The notes under the pieces: generated by a model
Database searches by the model: none
Seen by the model: only the letters and a program-made list of their open reading frames with translations
Told to the model about the DNA's origin: nothing
Source: Primula veris
Lineage: Eukaryota > Streptophyta > Magnoliopsida > Ericales > Primulaceae
Assembly (NCBI GenBank): GCA_963682055.1
Contig: OY821745.1
Location: forward strand, 29,633,342 to 29,697,341
DNA length: 64,000 nucleotides
Reading direction: 5' to 3'
Position numbers and translations under genes: made by a program
In this document: one piece after another, positions 10,272 through 21,190 of the stretch
How positions within the stretch are numbered: the first letter of the stretch is position 1
How the letters are laid out: every line of letters begins with the position of its first letter

Positions 10272-13200
10272 ATGGCGTTCACAGCAACACATTCCATAAC
10301 AACAACCCTTTTCTCCACACTAAAACCCCGCACCACCACCTTCCTCCTCCGTCCCACCTCCCTCCGCCTCAACCTCCGTCGTGCCACGTCATCTATCTCC
10401 GCCTCTATCTCCGTCGGTGACAGGTGTTGGAATTTTGCTTAAATTGTTAATTTCTAATATGTTTTATAGTATATATTATTTGACCTTTTATATTTGTTTT
10501 TTGGTATTTATTGTTTGTTTGGCTATTTATATAAGGTAGTAATATTAATAAATACCAAAAATAAATAATATAAAAGGTTAAATTTAGAGGTTTATTTTGA
10601 ACAAATACTTTAGAAATAAAATAGAACGTTGATTTAAAAAATAAAATAGAACGTTGATTTATTTGTTAGTTTAGTCGTTTGGTTTCTCGTATAATGATAG
10701 GTCGTTTGGTTTCTCGTATAATGATAGGTCATTTGGTTTGAATAATAGATTATCACGTTTGATTGAATTTATATTTTGTTTACTACGTACTTATTTGTTG
10801 TTCCGCACCACAACAGGCTCCCTGACGCCACCCTGTCGTACTTTGACTCGTCCTCCGATGAGCTCCAGACGACGACGGTGTCTGATCTTACGAAAGGAAA
10901 GAAGGCAATTCTGTTTGCTGTTCCGGGGGCGTTCACCCCGACGTGCTCGCAGAAGCACCTTCCGGGGTTCGTGGAGAAGTCGTCCGAGCTCAAAGCTAAA
11001 GGTGTGGGCTTTTTTATTCGTTTTTTTTTTTTGCGGATAAAGAAATGTTTAGTCAATGCAGTTATGTTCATGATATGATAGGCACACACCTTTTACACCC
11101 TTTACTAAGACACGATCGTTTCGTAGCGGGTGCCTAATAAATCAAATTTCTAAATATTGGGGTTTCGATAGATTGAATATAGTCGGTTTTAGAGATTTAG
11201 TGAATGTGTTAAATTATGGTTTTGATGATTAGCAGATTAGGTCTCATTACATTTTGTTCTCTTCTGTATTCGGAAGATGATTGGTTGTGTAGATACTCAA
11301 GCCGCCTTGTTTGTTTGCAACTTTCAAGAGATATGTTGTGTTTGTTTGCTGAAATGTGAACTTTTCTTGTTCTTTGGGCTGGAAAGGCTTCAAGATTTTA
11401 ACAAATTTGACATATTTTACGGAGAATTTTAATAAATCATTACTTAAACAGTCATTATCTGTGGCCTTTTATACCGCGACGGGGCCAGAATCAGCATGTT
11501 TTAAGTTTGTAGTTTATTATTGGTTGCGAGTTGATTTTGTTACTTCAAATTGAAAGGCATTGCTGAAGTCGACTTTGGATGTCTTTTCGATTCTAAACTT
11601 TAATGATTGATTTTTTTTGTAAGATCTTATCCTCATTCGTTTTACAAGATGGTAGATTGTATAGATACATAGGCCTTGTTTGGTTGCAGGTTTAGCACAA
11701 TTGCCTGTTTGTGTGAGCGCATCAATACTGAGCTTTTCTGTTTCTTTGGCCTGAAAAAGATACAAACTTTAAGCAGCAGATGATGTAAGCTTTTGCGTCC
11801 ATCACAAAAAAAAAAAAAAAAAAAATTCTCAGAAGCTGTTATTGAACGAGCCCATTATGATTTAGTATGACGATAAAACATTTTCCTAATGTTGATTTTT
11901 GAGTTGCATTTCTTCGGTTTTTGGTCTAGTGGGTGATTTCTTTTGCAGAAGAGTAGAATAGTGCCTGCCAACTAGATAGTGGGGTGTTTTGGCCTGAAAA
12001 AGGCAGAAAATTTTATAATACATGCAGACTACAACCAGGGTGGAAATAGTGTTAGGAGAGTTCTAGTAACTCACCAACGTAAAAGGCACATTGGCCATAG
12101 CCCACAGTTGGCATCACTGTTTCAAAAGGCGGCCCCGGCCGCCTTGGCAGCGCCTCGGCGCTAGGCGGCACCTAGCCGCCCCGCTTTTATGTAGGCGTTT
12201 GACTTTGTTGTTTACTAGTTTATTTGAGGTCATCCTGTATTTGACGGGTCAACCTGGTTTCAATTGATTAAAAAACCACCTGATAAACATATTAAATCTA
12301 ATTTTATGTCTGAAAGAAATCCTCTTTCTTCGATCGATATGCAACCTCTTTCTTAGATTAACGAACAAGAACAAGGAATAAACTAGACGTGTCAAGATTG
12401 AACAACTTAATGTATGTTCAATTTAATGCTAAAATCAGCAAAAAGGAAAGGCAAATGAAAGCCAGTCAAATGCGATGATAATTAGGCTTCAAAACTCAGA
12501 TCCGTCTTTTAAATTTTTGATATCTAGTTGATTTTGTATTAGATTTGCATTTTACATTTTACATTTTACATTTTACATTTCAAATTTCTATTTGAAACAC
12601 ATTTCATGACACTTTTTTATGTTGAACTGCTCGGATGTTGTCATCTTAGACTTTATTGAAATGTAATCGTATAACTATAAGCTAATAGACTTGAAAAGCT
12701 TGATTTTTCAAGAAAATCATATTTACAATATGTCTATTGCATGAAAATCCAAGAATAACATGTAAAAACACTTAAAAAGCCGTTTTCCTGCCTAGGCGGC
12801 TGGCGCTCAGGCAACCCCTTCCCTCCTAAAGCCCGCCTTAGCGCCTTTTGAAACCTTGGTTGGCATTGCATACACAAAGCAATTTAGTTTGACTCATTAA
12901 TATAGACATACATTCCTTATAAAATTGGTTTGGATAAAATTCAATTATCTCATACATCAGTCTTTTTAATTTACGTGAGTAGGTGTCGACGAGATAGCAT
13001 GCATTTCGGTCAATGACGCTTTTGTGATGAAGGCATGGAAGAAAGATTTAGGCATTGGGGACGAGGTTTTGATGCTGAGTGACGGAAATGGAGATTTTAC
13101 CAAAGCCATCGGGTGCGAGTTGGACCTGAGTGATAAGCCTATCGGCCTCGGTGTGAGGTCCAGAAGGTATTGCAGTTTTTGTTAAATTTATTTTTATACT

Positions 13201-13906
13201 GTACATAACTTTGTCCAAAGGAAATAGTTATGGGTTTCTAAATGTTTTGTACACCGACTTATCACACAAATATGAATTTGTTTACTATAGTGTTAAAGAG
13301 TAATTAACGGAATACCTCGCGTTTTCATAATCACTTTTGTAAACTCACCTTTTGTAATCTCTTTTGTACACTGACATTTTTGTAGCTGTACATTAAACTA
13401 CAGGCCACTTTTGAACACTAACCTGAATGGTAAATTTAACGTGAGTTCACTGTTGGAAATTGTATCACTTTTGTACATTAACCTAAATGTAAAAGAACAG
13501 GGGTGTTGCTTGGTGTACAAAAGTGACCGGTTACCAAACATTAATGGAATAAGTGGTTACAAAAAATGTACTGTCATACCCTTAGTGTTAGTGCTTTTTA
13601 CGTATTTAGTTCACTTTTATACATTTTTCTACTGATTGAGCAGAAAACGCAGGTCAGTGAACTACTTACAAAACGTTGTAAGTTGATGTACAAAATCCAT
13701 ATGTATACTGTTTATGGCTTTACAAAACAGTAAAAAGAGCCCATGCTGTAAAGTAACCAAACAGCAGTAATACTCCTCACATTACTAATAATATTTCCAA
13801 CAGGTATGCGATGCTTGTGGAGGATGGGGTTGTGAAGGTACTCAATTTGGAAGAGGGTGGAGCTTTCACCTTCAGTGGCGCTGAAGATATGCTTAATGCC
13901 CTCTGA
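10272..13906 (+). CDS. PRXIIE: Chloroplast type II peroxiredoxin (PRXIIE type), 4 exons
   Basis: A thiol peroxidase that reduces hydrogen peroxide and alkyl hydroperoxides, using glutaredoxin or thioredoxin as donor in this family. Exons are 10272-10423, 10817-11001, 12983-13166 and 13804-13906; all introns are GT-AG, and the joined frame gives 207 residues ending at TGA. Residues 1 to about 48 are rich in Ser, Thr and Arg with few acids, as in a plastid transit peptide, placing it in the PRXIIE branch. The peroxidatic Cys lies in GAFTPTCS (C94) and the resolving Cys in DEIACIS (C119), the 25-residue spacing of type II enzymes. The C-terminal part has [21 protein letters not shown] and GAEDML. 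The upstream in-frame ATG at 10143 precedes the microsatellites and is unlikely to be used. Intron 2 holds a 744-base hAT-like element. Confidence 0.93.
10674..10729. repeat. Tandem duplication in peroxiredoxin intron 1
   Basis: A unit of about 28 bases, GTCGTTTGGTTTCTCGTATA plus ATGATAG, occurs twice in a row with a decayed third start. It lies well inside intron 1 and away from the splice sites. Confidence 0.8.
12115..12858. mobile_element. Non-autonomous hAT-like element in peroxiredoxin intron 2
   Basis: The 744-base segment begins CACTGTTTCAAAAGGCG and ends CGCCTTTTGAAACCTTG, 17-base terminal inverted repeats with two mismatches. It is flanked by a perfect 8-base duplication GTTGGCAT (12107-12114 and 12859-12866). 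An 8-base duplication with CA...TG termini is the hAT signature. Just inside each end is a very GC-rich block (12128-12183 and 12783-12846) built of GCGCC/AGGCGG palindromic pieces, in sharp contrast to the AT-rich interior. No transposase ORF is present. Confidence 0.85.
12548..12580. repeat. Short ACATTTT tandem repeat
   Basis: Four to five copies of a 7-base unit lie inside the hAT-like element. Confidence 0.8.
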
Positions 13907-15872
13907 GAAGGTGCCTTTTCATTTAGTTGTAAGCCTATAATAAGTAACTTCAATGCCGCAACCTGTTTTTTGTGATAGAGAAACTTTATACACATTAGCC
14001 TGCAGATATGCTGTGCTTTTGGTCTGTTCCGGTTCTGTGCTTCTGTTAGTTATTATCTCATTTGGGGATTACTTGGTTTAAAATTTTGGGTGCCAGTTGT
14101 TAGTTATGTTTTTGAGCTCCTGTTTTCAATGCTTGTACTTCTACAACTTGGTATATGAGATACAATATACAACTAGTGCCATATTTCAAACAAGTGTCTG
14201 GTTAAGGAACTTTCTGTTTTTGAACTGAGCTGAGAGAAGACATACTGTTGATGGACTGGTTTGTTAACTAATTAGAGATTGTTAAACCGGGAAATCATTC
14301 AACTTTGACCCTGCTACAATAAAATTTCATAAATCTTGTTTTTTCCCTCGTCCAACCTAGTTTGGGTTTGGGAGCTATCTGTAGGAAGCAGCTCGTCTCA
14401 GGTATTTTGTATCGTAACTTGTAAGGTAGTCACTTTAGAACTTGTATTTTGTGTCTTAAAGTCTTTTTTGCATCGAGTGGTAAGACTTGTTGGTCGCTTA
14501 TTTCAAAACCCAGTTCGAAAATTTTGAGCGACATTAAAAAAAACACAGTATCAACGTGACTCAAAAAAATTTCCATGTTTGATTTCTGGGTTGTTGACAA
14601 GTGTCGATATCTTTTATCATTGTCCTGTTACTTGGTTATCATTTCAAACAAAGAATCATCGATCCAAGCTGAGCATTTACTCATCCTAAAGTACATCACT
14701 TCGTATTAATATCAGGTTCTTGAACTATTGTGTCTGTGTTTTTAATGCTGAATTGGTCTAATTCATAAAACGATGTTATTCTAAAAATTTGTATTTCGTT
14801 TAAATTCATGCCTATCATTTGTTTAAGATGGTGATTTGCCACCTACTATTTTTTTTTCTCTTGGCAATATTTGTTTATGTGAATATCCGCACACCATTCT
14901 CTAACTTTACCGTCGGTAATTCCTCTTTGGCTATCTTCTCTGCACCTGTATTTGGTTGTATCATATGTGATGCAATGCAAAACTACGAACTTTCGTAGGT
15001 AGCATTTAGCAAGATTGAGACTTTCATAATGAATAGTGGATTGAATTCATTGGAGAATTTAGCCAAGGGATGTTTGCCTACAGACATTACGTAATCTCTT
15101 TTTCCCTTTGGATATAAAATATCACCTGTAATTTTTTATTAGGTAAAAAGCTATGAGCATCTGTTTTATTGATTTCAATTTCCGATTTTGAAAGACAACA
15201 AAAGTTGATCTTGATCCCTTTTGAATTTTTAATCGGATTTCGAGAGAATTAAAGTTGATCCCCTGTTTAAATTCATCCTGACAAGATCTCTGCCCTTGTA
15301 ACCTTTCCCAACACAATGTTTATAACAAGTTCTCAAAACTAAAGCAGAGTCAAACCCTTCAAAGTAAGGCTTCGGATGGTGACCTAGTAGTTTACTAAGC
15401 CACTGCGGATACTTGCACCGGAAGATTCTGGGAGTATTAATTCTCCGCAAGTGTCCTATATATCATGCTTATGGTTTTGCTTATGGTTTTGCTTTTGGAT
15501 TTGCGAGACACAGTAGGGGCATTATTCCTACTTCTCAAACATTATCAGCATTCTGAACAACGAAACTCCTTAATTTTAATTACTGACACTATCACATTAG
15601 TGCTTAAGTTGGAGTTGCTACTGGAAAAGGTTTATCGAAACAACAAAAATAATAAAAAAAATTGGCCGAATCGTAGATGACGATGTGATGTATAAACACA
15701 AATGTGTAATATGTTACCAAGAAGCAGAACACCACAGGTACAACGATAACTGGAACACTATGCTGCTTTAAGAAAACACTAAAACTATACTGCTTTTAAC
15801 GAAAACATGAAAACTAGACAGCTTTTCCTAAATCATACAGCTTCTAAATTTATTTCCCCTTCAACATCAAAA
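13907..15872. other. Intergenic region after peroxiredoxin
   Basis: The first few hundred bases are presumably peroxiredoxin 3' UTR. A 73-codon minus ORF (15229-15450) has fairly even composition but no motif I recognise. At 14466-14530 a segment resembles a tRNA-derived SINE head followed by an A-run; the match is weak. Confidence 0.45.
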
Positions 15873-16289
15873 TCAAACGTTCAAGCGAGGGTCAAGATCC
15901 ACCCTAGCCACCCCTTGCGCCGCAACTTTAGCCACCTCAACCTCTCCCTCCCGTTCCATTTTCTCTTCGTCCTCCACATAATTAGGATCCCCCTCGTCCA
16001 ACACCATCGGACCCTCCTCCATCTCGGCCTCTATCTCCCCCGCAGGTCCTTCCCAAGTAAACTTCCCGCCTTTCCCTTCCTTATGTGGAGGCCTCTTGAA
16101 CGAGAGCCCGTCAGCAGGGTGCCGCTCCTGCCTCTGAACTCCTTTGTCGATCATTTTCTTCTCGACGTGCCTGATGGTGTTGATGTTGTGAGTGTTCAAC
16201 TCGACTTTTTCTACTCTCTTTCTTCCTTCTTCGTCACCGCTCACCGCTGATATGACAACAGTCTCTGCCTTGTCATTGATGGGCTTCAT
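15873..16289 (-). CDS. Small acidic conserved plant protein of unknown function
   Basis: A single-exon ORF of 138 residues from an ATG at 16289. An upstream in-frame ATG at 16376 would add 29 hydrophobic and basic residues; I prefer the internal start because the acidic, hydrophilic composition begins there. The protein is highly charged. The middle carries ERHPADG (55-61), then KGGKFTWEGP (73-82), then a Met/Glu-rich stretch, DEGDPNY (98-104) and an acidic tail. The GGKFTWEG and DEGDPNY motifs look like those of a conserved small plant protein family whose function I cannot name. No signal peptide or membrane segment is visible. No partner gene is near. Confidence 0.65.
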   Translation of the reverse strand: MKPINDKAETVVISAVSGDEEGRKRVEKVELNTHNINTIRHVEKKMIDKGVQRQERHPADGLSFKRPPHKEGKGGKFTWEGPAGEIEAEMEEGPMVLDEGDPNYVEDEEKMEREGEVEVAKVAAQGVARVDLDPRLNV

Positions 16290-16691
16290 TTTTGCACAAG
16301 AAAATACGAACTTAGCTACACGTTTTTTAGTAATTATGTGTTGAGTGCTACCAAGGCAAGATATCAATATTATCATACGGAGATAAGAGTATTATAAATG
16401 GACATTTATATTAGTAGGATTTTAATAAGGTGCTGGAAACATGTAAATATAAAGCGGTGGAGGTGTCTAGAGGATTCTGGCACTTTGGTATCTAAGTACG
16501 TAACTTGGCACGTTTTAATATGTGACAGGTGGTATGTTTAGTTTTCTCATTATATGTTTATTTCCAAATTTTCATTTCCTAACAGATGTTCCAAAATGAT
16601 TGTCGTGACAAACTTAAAGTTGAAGTAGGAAAGGATATGTAGTAAGATAACAATTTTTTTTTAGTTTACATGAGCAGACATCATCTTGGAG

Positions 16692-16989
16692 GCAGGGGCG
16701 GCATGCCGTTGTGGCTTGTTCAATCTTTAATTTTTTTTTTTGTTCTTAATATTAATAAATGCATAGAAAAAAAACATAGAAAGCGGGATTCGAATTTGGA
16801 CATATAGAGTAAGTACCTAATTACATCTATCACTAATCATTATTATACAACTACTTATAATTTATTACTTAATAAAAATTATTAATAGTAAAAACTGTAT
16901 GAGTGGCTGAGATTTCTTTAAAAAAAAACTTCTCGACATGATTTGCCCAAGGCTGCAGCCTTGGTCGATTTGTATCAGGACCGCTCCTG
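16692..16989. mobile_element. Short hAT-like MITE
   Basis: The 298-base segment starts CAGGGGCGG and ends CCGCTCCTG, 9-base inverted termini with one mismatch. It is flanked by CTTGGAGG and CTTTGAGG, an 8-base duplication with one mismatch. It is AT-rich inside and has no ORF. Confidence 0.7.
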
Positions 16990-16997
16990 CTTTGAGG

Positions 16998-19148
16998 TGA
17001 AGGGAGATCAAACTATTATCATTAGACGTTGAATAATGATACATACACTACTCTCACACTTATAGCCATACCAACCACGTCATCAATTATATATGACATG
17101 TAGTAAAACATATTTATATCAAAGATGTTTAAATAAAAAAAAATAAACTTTGAGTAATGATATATACACTATTGTTACCGTGATATACTAAAAAATAAAC
17201 TTTAACCTACCCATATACCAATAAAGAGTATATACTTATATAAAAGGAATTATAATTCATTTAATGATTTTAAATATCATGGATAACTTTTTGTTGTTTA
17301 AATCAATTCCAGATTGCCCAATTTTCTGAAAAATATGCAATTGAATATGAATTTTTTTGTGGCATAAAGCGGGAAAAATCTCGCTACTAAGTTTTACCCA
17401 TGGCTTGAGGGGGATTCACGTTTGACATATTTCCGCTCTGACCGAGATATTTGGAGATGATTCCGTACTACACCTTTGGGGAAATGTACTGTGTATTGTA
17501 ACTAATCGAGTAGCTCTAGAAGCATGTGTACAAGCTCATATGGCGTGCATCCTGAGAGTTTTAAATCGAACTACTCATTATGTGACTTTCTCATAGTGTA
17601 TTTTTTCATAGGAAAACATTCTTCTCAATTTCGGTCCCGATTCTTATTGTTTCATGTTTTGCATAATGATAACTACTCTTTATGTTCCAGTTATTATTAG
17701 GGTATGAATTTATTTGAAAGTGGATAAATTATAAAGTAAGATTGGGTATTTTGTTTAGGTAATTAAACAATGCATGTGGCTGGGTTAGCTGAATATGATG
17801 TTTAGTATAGAACTTATAAGAAAATGAGTTTAAAAGCTAGAACCAAACAACCCTTAACTTGATGAGATACTATCTAGGAAAATAAGTTGATTTTGCAAGA
17901 TTTTCAAACTTAGTTTTTTTTTTTGAAAACTTAGTTAACCTTTTAGCTTATGTTTTATATGGAATGCAATGTTTTTTTTTTTTTATAAGCTGTGGAATGC
18001 AATGCTTATTCCTTTTCATTCTTGTGATATGTGAAACTAAACTTAGTAATTTACGAATTGGGTTTATGGAAATTGGAAATTGATAATCTTATCGAAGATC
18101 GAGTAACTTTGACTTGAATTCATGAGGGTTCTAAACATACCGAATGAGATACATGAATTTCACTACTTTCTTTTTGTATTAATGGTCTGATTTGAAATTT
18201 ATTAATGTTCAAAAAAGATACCAGTTTTTCCATGTTTACATAGAGATTTTAATCGCCATTTTTGTTTTTCTTTGCAACTCCATATAAGATGGGTTACAAA
18301 TTAAAAAATAAAAATATTCGTTCAAGCCTGGACAAGCTAAGGCTGCTTCTAGGTGCAATTAGGCGGTACCGCCCGCTTACCATTGCGCACATGTACAACA
18401 TTGAATGTGCCACATTGCTTGCATTTTGATTTGTAATCTTAATTATAATGCTCTTCTTTATTCTGATAGTTCTTTTACTCCACTCCATGTGAGAGGGAGT
18501 CACGGAGAAGACGCATCTGCCTATAAATTTCTCTCTCACAGGGAGTGCACGGAGAATCATTATTTGGTCATCATTCTTTAGCTTGACTTGATGGAAACTC
18601 AGGTTGCAGCTTAACCACCATAGGTTTAATTCCAAAGATGTTTAATTGGACCGGATTATGATCGTAACTACATTGGTGTAAATAAAATCTAATAAGGAAA
18701 TGATTATCATCTAACAATTTAGATGACAGTTTTCTAATTGTGAGTGGCGTTCATGACTGCTTATTTTATAATTGAGTGAATAAAAAGATGCACCAAGTGT
18801 GCAAAAAAAAAATTTGTTTGGTTTTCATTACTCATCTGATAAAAACTTTAAAACCATACTTGCCGCATTAGGCTTGTTTTTTTGAGTTGTGTGTGTATCA
18901 TCTCTTTCTAGATAGATGCATTAGGCGTCGTGTTAATTTAGTGGTTGGTTGATTCATCGATCTTTTTCGCATGTTGCAATACCAAAAATGGTTAATTTAT
19001 CCTTGTAATGCTTCTTTTAGCTTCTTTTATTGCTCTTCGTGATGATTTCTTTTGATTACTGAGTTCTGACACACCATGCCATATTTTTGGTCGTTTAGGT
19101 ATTTAAGTAACCGATCCATCTGATGCTGATACAAACAAATTTTTCATA
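16998..19148. other. AT-rich intergenic region before the F-box gene
   Basis: No gene is recognised. The minus ORF at 18294-18635 overlaps a GGCGGTACCGCC palindrome near 18362 and has no family motif. The last 200 bases may be F-box gene promoter and leader. Confidence 0.5.
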
Positions 19149-20421
19149 ATGGCGGCCATAACTAACATCTCTTGTGGCAATAGCCATAAACATCGTCTTT
19201 ATGGAGAGGACTTGCCACAAGAATTATGGATTGAGATTTCTTTAGATCATCTGTCGAGTCTCTGATTAGAGTTAAATGTGTGTGTACACGTTGGCATGCT
19301 CTTGTAAGCAACCCAAGTTTCACTAAAAAACACCTTCAATTGCAAAAGGCATGGGTAAGGACAACAAGGGTCGCTTCCTCCTTACGCACTACGCAAACAA
19401 CAGTCCACAGAGAAACTACTATTGGTATGATGTAGACTCTGTTATTGGTGCTGCCACATCATCAGATAGAAATCCCTTTCATTCTTTATCACATAACGGT
19501 GGTATCATCCCTTTAAAAGCCATCGATGGTTCCATCAATGGCTTGTATTGTGTGTGCAACGGAAGAGGTCGTGCTGTCATATGGAATCCCGCTACAAAAG
19601 AAGTTGGTCTCCTCTCTTTCCCAGAGGAATGTTTAGCTTACGACTCTGAGTCCTCATCCGTATGTTATATAAGTGAAGGTGTTATTGGATTTGGTATTGA
19701 CCCATTGAACGAGGAAGACTACAAGGTGGTGTTCATTTGCTCTTACGAGACAGAAGATGACGATCGAGGTTATTGTCGTATGCTCTATACTACCAACACA
19801 AACACCTGGACGTTTGTTGAGGACAAATTTCTTTTAGCATCCGAATGTCCTGATGATTATCTTTCAAAGAATGTATTCTCGAAGGGGATTTATTATTGGT
19901 TGCCACAATCTGAGTTTGGCAGTATTGCCCTTGCTTTTGACATGGGCAGTGAGTCTTTTAAAGAGATACCAACCCCGGATATTGATACGGAAAATCAATG
20001 TGGTGAGCTCGCTTTGCAGAATGACGATGTAACTCTGTTTATTGTGGACGAAGACCTAAGCCAGATTAACATCTGGGTACTGATAGTCGATGAAAGTATT
20101 TGGACAAAAAAGAACTCTATTAGTCGGATTCAAGGGGTAAGGAAATCACTAGGATTCTGGAGGAAGGAAGAAGAATTGTTTCTTGTGATTGATCATTCAC
20201 GGGGAACACAGGCTTCTGATGGACAAACGGTTTTGTACAATTCCACCAGTGGCGAGATTAGAAATATTGGGCCTAAAGGATGGGTGGAATGCTTTGAAGC
20301 TTTAGTTTATTACGAAAGTTTAGTCTCTCTCAGCAGTGGAATAACCAAGATGAAAGCAAATCATGCTATGATTTGCTATTGGTTGAACACGGATTCCCGA
20401 GATGAAGCTGAGAGAAACTAA
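19149..20421 (+). pseudogene. F-box/FBA-type protein gene broken by two frameshifts
   Basis: F-box proteins select substrates for SCF ubiquitin ligases. Three frames together give one recognisable protein. From the ATG at 19149, GEDLPQELWIEISLDHL begins an F-box but stops at 19263-19265. The next frame, from about 19253, gives VESLIRVKCVCTRWHALVSN and then PSFTKKHL, the second half of the F-box. The third frame, open from 19351 to the TAA ending at 20421 (356 residues), gives FLLTHY and an F-box-associated domain with GSINGLYCVCN (60-70) and AVIWNPATKEVGLLSFP (75-91). No splice sites near 19250 or 19345 restore the frame. Either the gene is a recent pseudogene, or the 356-residue ORF is made alone as a protein that lacks the Skp1-binding F-box. 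The long open FBA frame suggests the damage is young. Confidence 0.7.
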
Positions 20422-21190
20422 ATTGGCAGGAGTTTGAGTTGCTAGGTGATAGCTCCATCTTCCAGGTTGTGGTTTTATTTTCCATTTGTGCCTTTGATGT
20501 ATTATTAATGTACGGAGCATAATTTTACAGTGTCGCAGTGTTTTAGATTTTTTACTTTGGTCCAATCTTTTTACTTTTGGCTTTCTTACATGATATGATA
20601 ACTACAAACATCAATCAAATAATTAGGCTACCGTTCATCAGTTAAAAGAAAACATAAAATCAAACAGATACTCAAGTGTAAAGATGCCAAGGAATATTGT
20701 AAAAAACTGTCTTTGAAATAACAAAGACCATTTTTTATCATTTACTCAAAATATGAGTACTAAAGTTATACATTTCATTTTTCAAGTTATATATAAGCAC
20801 CATTACTGTACATGTATCGGTTTAAATATCCGATTATAACCAATTTTAATTTTCAGTTATTTTATCAGTGCAAAGTTACTCCAGCTTAGCTTACCTTGGA
20901 ACAAACATAGACAGACTTTTCACCGATAAGTAATTTCACAAGTCATGACTGCGATGCTAATTAAGAAACTAAAACACAAATGATAGCAGAAAGAAACTTG
21001 TTCATTAAACTAATTCACCATTGCAAAACTCAATCTTCCTTGTATGAATATAATTCTTCTCTAACCCCTTCTGATATTGTTTTTAAACACCACACATATC
21101 TTAAACTTGAAACAAAACATGTTTAATTTTCTTAGTTTAGTCACCATACAGGACTAGCATAAACATACATAAACACTCAAAACACACCGC
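20422..21190. other. Converging 3' ends
   Basis: Spacer between the plus-strand F-box gene and the minus-strand P450. It should hold both 3' UTRs. No other feature is seen. Confidence 0.5.

Noticed and set aside
11270..11770. Duplicated MITE in peroxiredoxin intron 2 (two GCC(G/T)TTGTTTG blocks)
   Set aside because: The two blocks are only loosely similar, with no defined ends.
14466..14530. tRNA-derived SINE head (A- and B-box-like text, then an A-run)
   Set aside because: The B-box match is poor (CAGTTCGAAAA) and no target duplication was found.
15229..15450. 73-codon minus ORF with even composition
   Set aside because: No motif and no acceptable splice partners. Kept only as a remark in the spacer entry.
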